From the IMG/VR virus record IMGVR_UViG_3300025314_000001, positions 42,686 to 106,685 of that record: a DNA stretch of 64,000 bases; one strand, written 5' to 3'. The position numbers and the translations under genes are program-made. Of this stretch, positions 56,392 through 63,758 are shown one piece after another (within the stretch, counting starts at the first letter, position 1; each line of letters opens with the position of its first letter). The DNA is from a virus. The notes under the pieces are model-generated. The model was given only the letters and a program-made list of their open reading frames with translations, had not been told where the DNA came from and searched no databases.

Positions 56392-56519
56392 TTCCGAGAG
56401 CACTCGCTCGGCGAGTTCTGTGCGACCTTTTGCGCGCAGCGACTAAGGCTCCGGAGTTCAGAACGACTAGAACGCTCCATTTGGTCGGACTGCTCGATGC
56501 GGCGCAGGAGGGGACTTGA
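56388..56519 (+). CDS. 43-residue protein, unknown function
   Basis: ATG at 56388, stop 56517-56519 overlapping the next TTG. Starts M-I-P-R-A-L-A-R-R-V-L-C. Coupled on both sides. Confidence 0.45.
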   Translation: MIPRALARRVLCDLLRAATKAPEFRTTRTLHLVGLLDAAQEGT

Positions 56520-56809
56520 AACTCGAAGACCTGCAAGGTCACCCGGACTTCCGGGACATCACCGCGCTCCTGCTGCGGGATCAGATCATGCTCGCTATCA
56601 GCCCCCCGGTGGGGCCGCGGGGCGGATGGTACGTCCAGCTCTACGACCGTGTGACCGGAGAGCTCGGGGTCGGACGAAGCCCCAACGCGGTAAACGCGCT
56701 CATCCTGGCGACCGCTAGCCTAGAGCGAGCAAACGTGCAGCACGCCCAGGAGAGCAAGGTCAGGAACGTGCCGGACTTGGGAGAGATTGTGGCCAAGGAG
56801 GCGAGCTGA
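56516..56809 (+). CDS. small protein, unknown function
   Basis: 97 residues from TTG 56516 with GGAGGGG upstream. W-Y-V-Q-L-Y-D-R-V-T-G-E-L, then R-S-P-N-A-V-N-A-L-I-L. No family was recognised. Confidence 0.5.
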   Translation: MKLEDLQGHPDFRDITALLLRDQIMLAISPPVGPRGGWYVQLYDRVTGELGVGRSPNAVNALILATASLERANVQHAQESKVRNVPDLGEIVAKEAS

Positions 56810-56812
56810 TCC

Positions 56813-57082
56813 ATGCAAGTCGACCTCGGTTCCACATGGCCCAACCCGGAGGGCATCGTCGAGATGACCGTCTTTGCCATCCACGATCACCCGTTGGACT
56901 ACCCAGAGGGATTCGTAGTGCGGCGCCACTGGGTGCGCCGGGGGCAGACTGAGCCGGTGGCGGACGTGGTCCCGAGGTTTGCGAAGAGCCTCGATGAGGC
57001 GAGGGAGTGGATTCCACAGGGGTTCGTGCGGATGGCGCGAATGCAGGGGGATGACCTTTCGATTTATGAAACCTGGATTTGA
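56813..57082 (+). CDS. small protein, unknown function
   Basis: 89 residues. V-E-M-T-V-F-A-I-H-D-H-P-L-D-Y-P-E and V-V-R-R-H-W-V-R-R-G. Beta-rich. No family was recognised. Confidence 0.5.
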   Translation: MQVDLGSTWPNPEGIVEMTVFAIHDHPLDYPEGFVVRRHWVRRGQTEPVADVVPRFAKSLDEAREWIPQGFVRMARMQGDDLSIYETWI

Positions 57083-57110
57083 ACTGAAACACGAGAAGTG
57101 AGGGAATGAG

Positions 57111-58313
57111 ATGGCCGAAATCAAGCTACCTCCGAGCAAGGGAGAAGATCCGGTTCCGATCGCCTACCTGAGCGACCAACAGCTCGGCTTCTGGGAGAAG
57201 TATCTCGGGGACCAGTTGCGCGACGACCCCGACGGGAAGTGGGCCTCGAGCAACCGGCTCAAGCTGGACACTGTCCAGAAAGAGCGGGCTGCACGCGCCA
57301 ACGGGAAGTCCCAGGCTCCGTCGACTCCGGCGGCCACCAAAGAGGCGCTTCACGAGCGCGTCAAGATTCCGCCGGAGCTCCTCATGCCCATCGAGGACCC
57401 GAAGGATTTCACGGCCCGGATGGCTGAGCTCGACAAGTACGCCAACCTACTGACTAGCGCGACAACGCTCGATACTCTTCCCCCCGGGTGTTCGCTCACT
57501 CTTGGCAAGCTCGACGTCTACGGGGACCCCTCGGACGGCATGGTCTACAAGCAAAAGAAAGACCCCACGGAAGGCGGTCCAGACCGGTTCTCGCTCGGCG
57601 GCGGGGCGCTGAAGAAATTGGCGCTCTTGGCAAACATCAAATATCTGGACCACAAGCCGGAGTTCCTGCCCGGAAATCCAGGTTACCGCGACGAATACGG
57701 GAAGTACCCGTATGGCCCGCCGCACCCGTTCTTCCAGCGCTGGACCTGCCGCGGGACGCGCGAAGAGCTCGACGGTAGCGTGCTCGACAAGACCGAGGAG
57801 AAGACGGTCGACCTACGGGACGGATCCCCCGAAGCGTCGATCCAAAGCGATAAGCAGCTCGCGCGCTCTCGCGTGAACATCGAGCAGGCCACGAAGACCA
57901 AGGCGAAGTACCGACTGGTCCGGGTGCTGCTCGGTCTGAACGACGCCTACACCCAGGTCCAGCTCTCCAAGTCGTTCGTCGTCGTGCGGCTGTACCGGCA
58001 CGGGAACTACGTGACGGGCAACGCGGAATTCGACTCCCAGATCAAGATGCTGAACTACCTCCGGGTGCACCAGGCCAATCTGCTGCTCTTCGGGAAGGGG
58101 CCGACCGAGGCGATTCACGAAGCCTCGAGGCTCCTGGAATCGCAGCTCAAGACGTCGGTGCCGGCGCAGCTACCGGCGGGCAGCCCGAAGCCTGCCGAGA
58201 CCTTCGACCGGGACGGGGTATCGGACCAGACCCAGGGCGCAGAAGAGGATGGGGACGATCCGGACGACGAAATCGACGACATGTCGGACTTCGGCGACAC
58301 CGACAAGGTCTAG
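57111..58313 (+). CDS. unknown 400-residue protein, possible recombination mediator
   Basis: Starts with GAGGGA upstream. The central text R-D-G-S-P-E-A-S-I and R-S-R-V-N-I-E-Q-A-T-K-T-K-A-K-Y-R-L-V-R-V-L-L-G-L, then Y-T-Q-V-Q-L-S-K-S-F-V-V-V-R, resembles phage proteins found beside exonucleases (mixed alpha/beta with an 'AeTKA..RairslLG'-type helix). The C-terminus is acidic and disordered. With a RecB/lambda-exo-like gene 11 nt downstream, a single-strand annealing or recombination mediator role is plausible but not shown. Confidence 0.4.
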   Translation: MAEIKLPPSKGEDPVPIAYLSDQQLGFWEKYLGDQLRDDPDGKWASSNRLKLDTVQKERAARANGKSQAPSTPAATKEALHERVKIPPELLMPIEDPKDFTARMAELDKYANLLTSATTLDTLPPGCSLTLGKLDVYGDPSDGMVYKQKKDPTEGGPDRFSLGGGALKKLALLANIKYLDHKPEFLPGNPGYRDEYGKYPYGPPHPFFQRWTCRGTREELDGSVLDKTEEKTVDLRDGSPEASIQSDKQLARSRVNIEQATKTKAKYRLVRVLLGLNDAYTQVQLSKSFVVVRLYRHGNYVTGNAEFDSQIKMLNYLRVHQANLLLFGKGPTEAIHEASRLLESQLKTSVPAQLPAGSPKPAETFDRDGVSDQTQGAEEDGDDPDDEIDDMSDFGDTDKV

Positions 58314-58323
58314 GAGGACACCC

Positions 58324-59004
58324 GTGGCACCACGACTTCGATTGCCGGACGGCGCAGTCGTCCCGGCCGTGACCTCGATCATCAACCGGTTCAAGGACTC
58401 CGGTGCGCTCATCAACTGGGCGTGGCGCGTCGGCAAGGCCGGCGAGGACCTCCGGGGATTCCGGGACCCGGCGGCTGCTTCGGGCAAGATCGCGCACGCT
58501 TTGATCGACGCCCACAACAAGAGCCAGGCCCCCAGGATTCCGACTGCCATGGAGCTCGGAGTAGACCCCGACGTCTATAAGGTTGCCCTCATGCAGGGAC
58601 AGAATGGGTTCGAGGGGTTCAAGGAGTGGGCGTCGGCTGAGGAATTCTCGGTCATCCATAGCGAAATAGCGCTCGTGAGCTCAGAATACCGATTCGGTGG
58701 TGTGCTGGACGCCATCGGACGGTGGCGGGGCCGCCGGGTGGTCGCCGACTGGAAACTCGCGTCCGGGGTGTACCTGGAACACCTGTTGCAGTTAGCGGCC
58801 GAGCGCGTGCTTGCCCAGCAGAAGAAACCCGACGAGCCGCCGGACGTTCTGCTGCTCCAGATCGACAAGGGGACCGGGGAATGTATCCCCCACACCTGGT
58901 CGGTGGAGACCCTGGACGAAGCCTTCGAGATGTTCATGGCGCTTCGCCGGGCCTACAGCTTCGACGCGAAGCTCCAGGGGCTGTGTCGCGAGGTGGCGGC
59001 GTAA
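58324..59004 (+). CDS. PD-(D/E)XK exonuclease (lambda-exo/RecB-like)
   Basis: 226 residues from GTG 58324 with GGAGGAC upstream. Catalytic residues: E114 (H-S-E-I-A-L), D129 (G-G-V-L-D-A-I-G), D142 and K144 (V-A-D-W-K-L-A), then Q156 in the conserved 'Y.e...Q' helix. No iron-sulfur cysteines of Cas4. Probably the exonuclease of a phage double-strand recombination pair with the 57111 gene. Confidence 0.8.
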   Translation: MAPRLRLPDGAVVPAVTSIINRFKDSGALINWAWRVGKAGEDLRGFRDPAAASGKIAHALIDAHNKSQAPRIPTAMELGVDPDVYKVALMQGQNGFEGFKEWASAEEFSVIHSEIALVSSEYRFGGVLDAIGRWRGRRVVADWKLASGVYLEHLLQLAAERVLAQQKKPDEPPDVLLLQIDKGTGECIPHTWSVETLDEAFEMFMALRRAYSFDAKLQGLCREVAA

Positions 59005-59022
59005 CCCTAAAGGCAAACCACC

Positions 59023-59394
59023 ATGCGTATTTACAAGTACCAGTTCAATCCCCAGTTTGGGGAGTTCTCGATTCCTATGCCCAGAGGGGCACGTGTCCTT
59101 GGCGTGCAACTGCAGGCAGACACCCCATGCATCTGGGCGATTGTCGATCATCTCTGCAGGGAGATCCAGCACGGGTTCGTGTCGGTAGGTACCGGTCATG
59201 AACTACCCATGCCGAAGCATTCGGCGTTCGTAGGAACGGTCCAAATGGGTCCGCTGGTCTTTTCACCTGTTCGACCTGGGCGAAAAGTCGGGCTCCACGG
59301 CGTAGCCAAAAGACGTTGCCGGCCTTCTAGCGCTGTCCCGCGAACGTGGTGGGATGGCTCGAGTGAACGCCGGGGGAGGAACGCGGCTCCCTGA
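59023..59394 (+). CDS. small DUF7352-type protein with a 3' frameshift
   Basis: 123 residues as read. M-R-I-Y-K-Y-Q-F, I-P-M-P-R-G-A-R-V-L and W-A-I-V-D are the expected family text, then F-V-G-T-V-Q-M-G-P-L-V-F. After that, the normal F-H-L-F-D-L-G continuation sits in the +1-shifted frame, ending at TAG 59303-59305. A single extra T in the TTTT run (59260-59263) explains the change. Either a real mutation, a sequence error or slippage. Confidence 0.65.
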   Translation: MRIYKYQFNPQFGEFSIPMPRGARVLGVQLQADTPCIWAIVDHLCREIQHGFVSVGTGHELPMPKHSAFVGTVQMGPLVFSPVRPGRKVGLHGVAKRRCRPSSAVPRTWWDGSSERRGRNAAP

Positions 59395-59450
59395 ACCATG
59401 CGTGGCACCCCGGAGAGACGGGAACCCCACAAACCCAACCCGGAACCTGG

Positions 59451-60299
59451 ATGAAAACTCTATGCTTTTATCACCGCTCGGACCTTGACGGCCACTGCTC
59501 GGGCGCCATCGTGCACCGAGCTCATCCGGACGCCGAGCTCATCGGTATCGACTACGGGGACCCGTTCCCGTGGGACAAGATCGACAAGGAGACCGAGGTC
59601 ATCATGGTCGACTTCAGCATCCAGCCCATCGATGGCATGGTGCGGCTCCAGGAGTCCTGCGAACGGCTCGTGTGGATCGATCACCACGAGTCGGCCATCA
59701 AGGAGTCCGCGAAATACCCGGCGCTCTACATGACGCCCGGTCTCCGGTTGATCGGAAAGGCCGCCTGTGAGCTCGCTTGGGAGTGGTTCTTCGAACGATC
59801 GACAGTTCCGATGTCTGTGTTCCTGTTGGGGCGCTACGACGTTTGGGCGTTGGATGCTCACCCAGACGTCCTGCCCTTCCAGTACGGGATGCGGTCGCTA
59901 AAGAAAACCACCCCTGACTTCTCCCCGCTCTGGGTGGCGTTGTTCTCGGGCGACCCCGACTGCGTACAGCACCTTTGCGAGGTCGGCCGCACAGTGCTTG
60001 ATTTCCAGGACACTCAGGACGCCCAAGCCTGCGCCGGTTGCGCGTTTCCGGCAGAGCTCGCTGGCCTCAAGGTGATCGCGCTTAACCGTTCACTCGTGAA
60101 CTCGCGCTCCTTCAAGAGCGTTTGGGATCCGTCGCTCTACCAGGCCATGTGCGCGTTCGTTCGGCGACCGAACGGTATCTGGTCCGTGTCCCTCTACACG
60201 GACCGGGAAGACGTGGACGTCGGCGAGTTCTGTAAGCGGCACGGCGGTGGAGGGCACCGGAAGGCCGCGGGGTTCCAGATGAAGGCCTGCCCGTTCTGA
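59451..60299 (+). CDS. DHH-family phosphoesterase
   Basis: 282 residues. The metal motifs are F-Y-H-R-S-D-L-D-G-H-C-S-G, I-D-Y-G-D, V-D-F-S and I-D-H-H-E-S. C-terminal DHHA1-like text: G-G-G-H-R-K-A-A-G-F. DHH enzymes hydrolyse small RNA, DNA or cyclic-dinucleotide phosphodiesters (RecJ/NrnA). In phages they may degrade oligonucleotides or signalling cyclic dinucleotides. Position next to recombination genes favours nucleic acid. Confidence 0.85.
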   Translation: MKTLCFYHRSDLDGHCSGAIVHRAHPDAELIGIDYGDPFPWDKIDKETEVIMVDFSIQPIDGMVRLQESCERLVWIDHHESAIKESAKYPALYMTPGLRLIGKAACELAWEWFFERSTVPMSVFLLGRYDVWALDAHPDVLPFQYGMRSLKKTTPDFSPLWVALFSGDPDCVQHLCEVGRTVLDFQDTQDAQACAGCAFPAELAGLKVIALNRSLVNSRSFKSVWDPSLYQAMCAFVRRPNGIWSVSLYTDREDVDVGEFCKRHGGGGHRKAAGFQMKACPF

Positions 60300-60313
60300 G
60301 AAAGGAGACCACC

Positions 60314-60709
60314 ATGCTTCCAGAAAAGGTGATCGATATGGTCGAGCAGTGCGGAGGGAAAGTGGACGAAGTTGGGGTTTTACCCGACGGTTCGGGCTTC
60401 GCCACCGCGAGCTTTCCGCTTCGCGCCGACCACTGGCTCCACAAGCCGGGGTACAACGTACCGCCTATGCCGATGCGCGTTGGTACGGGTCCGGAGCGAG
60501 ATAGGCTTGCGGCACAAATCAGCGAAGCCGCGCGCTACGCCGTTCGCGTAACGACGGTGAACGGAGAGGATAATGACTACGACCCGGACGCCTGGGTACA
60601 GAACATGATCGTCGGCCTGCTCGGTTACTGGACTCAGGACGGGTTGAGTGCCGAAAGTTCGGATAACCCAGACGTGCTCCCTGACCCGTTCCCTCCGGGT
60701 AGCGAATGA
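60314..60709 (+). CDS. hypothetical protein
   Basis: 131 residues, AAGGAGA upstream. G-S-G-F-A-T-A-S-F-P-L-R-A-D-H-W and A-W-V-Q-N-M-I-V-G-L-L-G-Y. This is a pattern of small phage proteins beside DHH genes. Unknown role. Confidence 0.55.
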   Translation: MLPEKVIDMVEQCGGKVDEVGVLPDGSGFATASFPLRADHWLHKPGYNVPPMPMRVGTGPERDRLAAQISEAARYAVRVTTVNGEDNDYDPDAWVQNMIVGLLGYWTQDGLSAESSDNPDVLPDPFPPGSE

Positions 60710-60898
60710 TTCTAGGGCGCGCACCTCGTCCTGCGTTGGAAGGCAGAACTCCCCGGCGGCGCACGCCTGGGGGGGAAGGTGCAGCTTTGCTGGCTCAAGG
60801 AAACCAGTACCCGAGGGCGGTGGTGCTCAGCCCCACGCGCCGGAGCGGACAATCCGGACCAGGCCCTGGAGGGCTAACGGTGGTGGCGGCGTGGCCAG

Positions 60899-61219
60899 AT
60901 GACACGCGCGTGCGAGCCATGCCCGCGGCTGCCGGCTCAACGGAGGTCGGCAGTGCTTGCGTACACCCACGGAAACGGGGTGCTCGTCCGGCCTCTCGTG
61001 TCTCGCTACGGGGCAGGGGTACAAATGCGTTCCGGACGAGTGTTCCGGCTGCACCACCGCCAAGCCCACGTGCTAGTTCACTATGAGGACCGACAGCAAC
61101 AATATCGATTCCTGCTCGTTCAATCAGTGCCAGTAGGCACTACCCCCCGCGACGTTCAGAGCGCCGGTTCGAGTCCGGCGCTCGGGGCAACAATTATCAC
61201 CAACACAGTTGACATCTAA
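60899..61219 (+). CDS. possible small protein upstream of the Cas12-like gene
   Basis: 106 residues. A-C-E-P-C-P-R-L-P-A-Q-R-R and R-P-L-V-S-R-Y-G-A-G-V-Q-M-R-S-G-R-V-F-R-L look protein-like. No ribosome site. The 3' third overlaps two hairpins, so this stretch may be RNA rather than coding. The remainder of 60710-60898 has no clear gene. Confidence 0.35.
   Translation: MTRACEPCPRLPAQRRSAVLAYTHGNGVLVRPLVSRYGAGVQMRSGRVFRLHHRQAHVLVHYEDRQQQYRFLLVQSVPVGTTPRDVQSAGSSPALGATIITNTVDI
61126..61183 (+). ncRNA. pair of perfect hairpins before the effector gene, candidate RNA
   Basis: AGTGCC (61126-61131) with GGCACT (61136-61141), loop AGTA. Then GAGCGCCGG (61159-61167) with CCGGCGCTC (61175-61183) around TTCGAGT, a tRNA T-arm-like loop. 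No cloverleaf closes around them. Could be terminators, a tRNA relic or part of a trans-acting guide RNA. Confidence 0.35.
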
Positions 61220-61233
61220 CGACGGAAATACTA

Positions 61234-62961
61234 ATGACACGCACAGTACAACGTTCGAGTCTGGGTCGTCGCAGGAAGGGTGACCTCCACTCACCCAAAG
61301 GCGAGGCCAAGATGCACTCAGCCAAACTTGAGCTCACGCGCTCAAGTCCTCTGCATCCCGGCGACCTGGACTCGAGCGCTGCACCGTCTAAGGGACCCAA
61401 GTCGCTTGGGTCAGCGGATCTTGACCTGGCTCGGGAGTGGCTCACATCAGAACTCCTGTTGCGTGGAGTTCAGAAGCCAGTCGTCTTCCGTGCCCGCAAG
61501 GGCCACGGCGTCGAAGTAAAAGACGGAAAACGCAAGCTTGGGCAGCTCGATAACACTGAGTTGCTTACGCATGATACATCGGCGATCGATGGGTTGTTCC
61601 GAATACGAGGATGCCTCAAGGTTGAGTTGAACCCTGCGGATGCGGCAGAGAGTAGCTGGCTGTTGTTCGGTCTCTCTCGGGCTGTTGTAGCCGGGCAGAG
61701 AGCGGCAGTATTATCGCTGTTCCGTGGTGACAACGGAACAGTCAACGCAGGAACTCACGCATATCGGGTTCTATCCGCGACAGTGACCGATTTCTTGTCG
61801 AAGTCCAAAGATGACCGCGTTCACGGTCTATCCGTGTGCGGAGATGTCATGGCGATGGCCAGCAAATTGGCGGCCGACAAGTTTGCTTTGTGGCAACGTT
61901 CGAACCAAGCCGACCAGTCTCCGCCATGGTTCACATCTATCTCGATGCCAATCAAGGATTCCCGCTATCGGCTTGAGTTGCAGGGCAGAGAACTGTATGT
62001 GACCCTGGGAGTCCAGGGTGCTGTAGAGCGTCGGATCCCTGAGATCCGATTCAAGGCCTACGGTAGGGGGCCATCGGCTTGGGCGGATATCCGGCGACTT
62101 CTCTCTGGTGAGTACGCGCGCGCCGCGGCCCGGCTGGTATGGGACTGCAACAGACGACGTTGGACGCTAAATATCTCCTACTCGCGGGCGCGTCCGGAGC
62201 TGCAGAGCGGGACCGGCGCGATGGCCGTATGCCCCGGCATTGACTCGTTCGTGCGGTGCTACACAGACGATGCCTGGAAAGGTCCACAGGACAACACAGC
62301 GAGCCTGGTAGCGTTCAAGCTTGGGCTTGACGCCCGCAAAGCGAGCCGCGGTCAACACAAGGACTTCCAGGGCCATGGTGCACGCGGCCACGGAGTGAAA
62401 CGGTTCACTCGATTACTGCGGCACTTCTCCGAGTTGGAAACAAACTTTACACGAACCCACATCGAACAGGCAGCGTCTCGCGTCCGGCGCCTCGCCACTG
62501 GGGACCGGCTAGGGAAACATGGCTGGAATGAGACGCGAGGCCCCGTCGGGGAGGTCCTAGTTGCTGATTTCGGTAACTTCTGCCCCACGCACTCGAATGC
62601 TCGGGTGGAGAAGATCCTGCGCCGATATCCAATCTGTACCGCACGCGACAAGATCTGCTGGGCCCTTACCAAGGCAGGAATCCCCCATCGAGTCGTCAAG
62701 CCGACAAACGTTTGCCCTCACTGTGGCAAATCCAAGCTGAAGCACTTTTGCGGTTATGACTGGGTCTGTCCGGAATGCCATCTGGTGGCACCTAGAGACC
62801 TATGGACCGGATGGCAGACATTTGTCGCCGGTGGCGCCAGCTCCCACTACGACCTAATCGAGGTAGGTAAGGCTTTCAAAAAGGCAGCCGAATTCGCGGA
62901 CTCTGTCCGCAGAAAGGCGATCAACCATGGAACCGAAGAAACTGACGAAGCTGCTCAATGA
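61234..62961 (+). CDS. miniature Cas12/TnpB-like effector, virus-encoded
   Basis: 575 residues, longer than TnpB (about 400) and within the range of small type V effectors. RuvC-I: C-P-G-I-D-S-F, D337. Bridge-like basic helix: R-F-T-R-L-L-R-H-F (391-399). RuvC-II: E-V-L-V-A-D-F-G-N-F; D445 lies where TnpB has Glu (I-V-V-E-S). RuvC-III: A-P-R-D-L-W-T-G-W-Q, D522. Zinc ribbon: C494, C497, C512, C515. Residues 1-330 (REC/WED part) are family-unassigned. It overlaps the 62927 gene by 35 nt and is followed by a CRISPR array. It should bind crRNA and DNA. Cleavage is uncertain given Glu to Asp. Confidence 0.85.
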   Translation: MTRTVQRSSLGRRRKGDLHSPKGEAKMHSAKLELTRSSPLHPGDLDSSAAPSKGPKSLGSADLDLAREWLTSELLLRGVQKPVVFRARKGHGVEVKDGKRKLGQLDNTELLTHDTSAIDGLFRIRGCLKVELNPADAAESSWLLFGLSRAVVAGQRAAVLSLFRGDNGTVNAGTHAYRVLSATVTDFLSKSKDDRVHGLSVCGDVMAMASKLAADKFALWQRSNQADQSPPWFTSISMPIKDSRYRLELQGRELYVTLGVQGAVERRIPEIRFKAYGRGPSAWADIRRLLSGEYARAAARLVWDCNRRRWTLNISYSRARPELQSGTGAMAVCPGIDSFVRCYTDDAWKGPQDNTASLVAFKLGLDARKASRGQHKDFQGHGARGHGVKRFTRLLRHFSELETNFTRTHIEQAASRVRRLATGDRLGKHGWNETRGPVGEVLVADFGNFCPTHSNARVEKILRRYPICTARDKICWALTKAGIPHRVVKPTNVCPHCGKSKLKHFCGYDWVCPECHLVAPRDLWTGWQTFVAGGASSHYDLIEVGKAFKKAAEFADSVRRKAINHGTEETDEAAQ

Positions 62962-63658
62962 CGCTGGAATCGTATTTGCGCACTGGACCGACTGGGAACT
63001 AGTCCAACGCGAGCTGGCGAACTTTCGAGTTGCACGGGACAAAGCAGAGTCGAGTTACTGTCTGTTCTTGCACGCGGTCGAAACGCGGTCGGCAGATTGG
63101 CGCTCTGGATTGGACTCCAAAGAACCACAGACGTTCGATCACTGGTTACGGAAGAACGCGCTCCACGAAGACCCGGCGCGCTATCGAGCGATGCTATCGG
63201 TAATCGACGATAATGGCTTGGAATGGGTGCAGCGTGTTGGTCCTCTTGCTGCCGCTACGGTGGCCAAGAACCTTCCTCCCGAACTCCGCTCTGAGGGTTT
63301 TGCACGACTAGCCGATAAGCGTGCGGAGATTGGTCAACCGGTCTCACCCAAGACCGCACCGTCAATCATTCAGTCAATCAAGTCGGCGCATCCCGATGTG
63401 TGCCCTTCAACTCCTAAGCGTCCCGAGATTGCGAAGCTACGCGACAAAGTACACACAGCCCGCGTTCATTCCCATTCGCTGGAGAATGAGTTGCGGGAAG
63501 CGAGAACTGCTATCACCGAGCGCGACCGAACGATCGCCCGACTAGAGATTGAGAATATGGAACTTCGCGAGCGGCTCAGTGCTGCTCAAACAGCCTTAGG
63601 CGCTCGCGCTACGCGCAAACCATCGGAATCGCATACTTCTCCGGCTCCGGCCGAGTAG
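62927..63658 (+). CDS. helical coiled-coil partner of the Cas12-like effector
   Basis: 243 residues, starting inside the effector gene. Residues 1-150 are helical: W-T-D-W-E-L-V-Q-R-E-L, F-D-H-W-L-R-K-N-A-L, Y-R-A-M-L-S-V-I-D, and V-G-P-L-A-A-A-T-V-A-K-N-L, similar to an HTH module I associate with plasmid/phage regulators. Residues about 175-232 form a coiled coil (S-L-E-N-E-L-R-E-A, I-A-R-L-E-I-E-N-M-E-L-R-E-R-L). Pro/Ser tail. Translationally coupled to the effector and next to the array; function unknown. Confidence 0.65.
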   Translation: MEPKKLTKLLNDAGIVFAHWTDWELVQRELANFRVARDKAESSYCLFLHAVETRSADWRSGLDSKEPQTFDHWLRKNALHEDPARYRAMLSVIDDNGLEWVQRVGPLAAATVAKNLPPELRSEGFARLADKRAEIGQPVSPKTAPSIIQSIKSAHPDVCPSTPKRPEIAKLRDKVHTARVHSHSLENELREARTAITERDRTIARLEIENMELRERLSAAQTALGARATRKPSESHTSPAPAE

Positions 63659-63698
63659 GCGATAACCCATCGGGTAGTGAAAAAGGACACCCGTGCAT

Positions 63699-63758
63699 GA
63701 CCCGCTCGCAAGTTGCTGCGCAACGCATCAGGATCGTGGAGGTTCTAGCGAGCGGGTC
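63699..63758 (+). promoter_or_regulatory. array leader with long inverted repeat
   Basis: GACCCGCTCGC (63699-63709) and GCGAGCGGGTC (63748-63758) pair perfectly. The right arm covers the first three bases of repeat 1. Inside is GTTGC (63712-63716) with GCAAC (63720-63724 region) around TGC. It may form a leader stem-loop or control array transcription. Confidence 0.55.

Noticed and set aside
58324-59004. Cas4 for the CRISPR locus
   Set aside because: It lacks the four Cas4 iron-sulfur cysteines and sits with recombination genes more than 2 kb from the effector.
61028-61034. CGTTCCG as a tracrRNA anti-repeat
   Set aside because: Only about seven bases complement the repeat start, which is expected by chance.
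61209-61234. Promoter for the effector (TTGACA with TACTAA)
   Set aside because: The spacing is only 14 nt and the -10 would overlap the ATG; kept only as a weak possibility.
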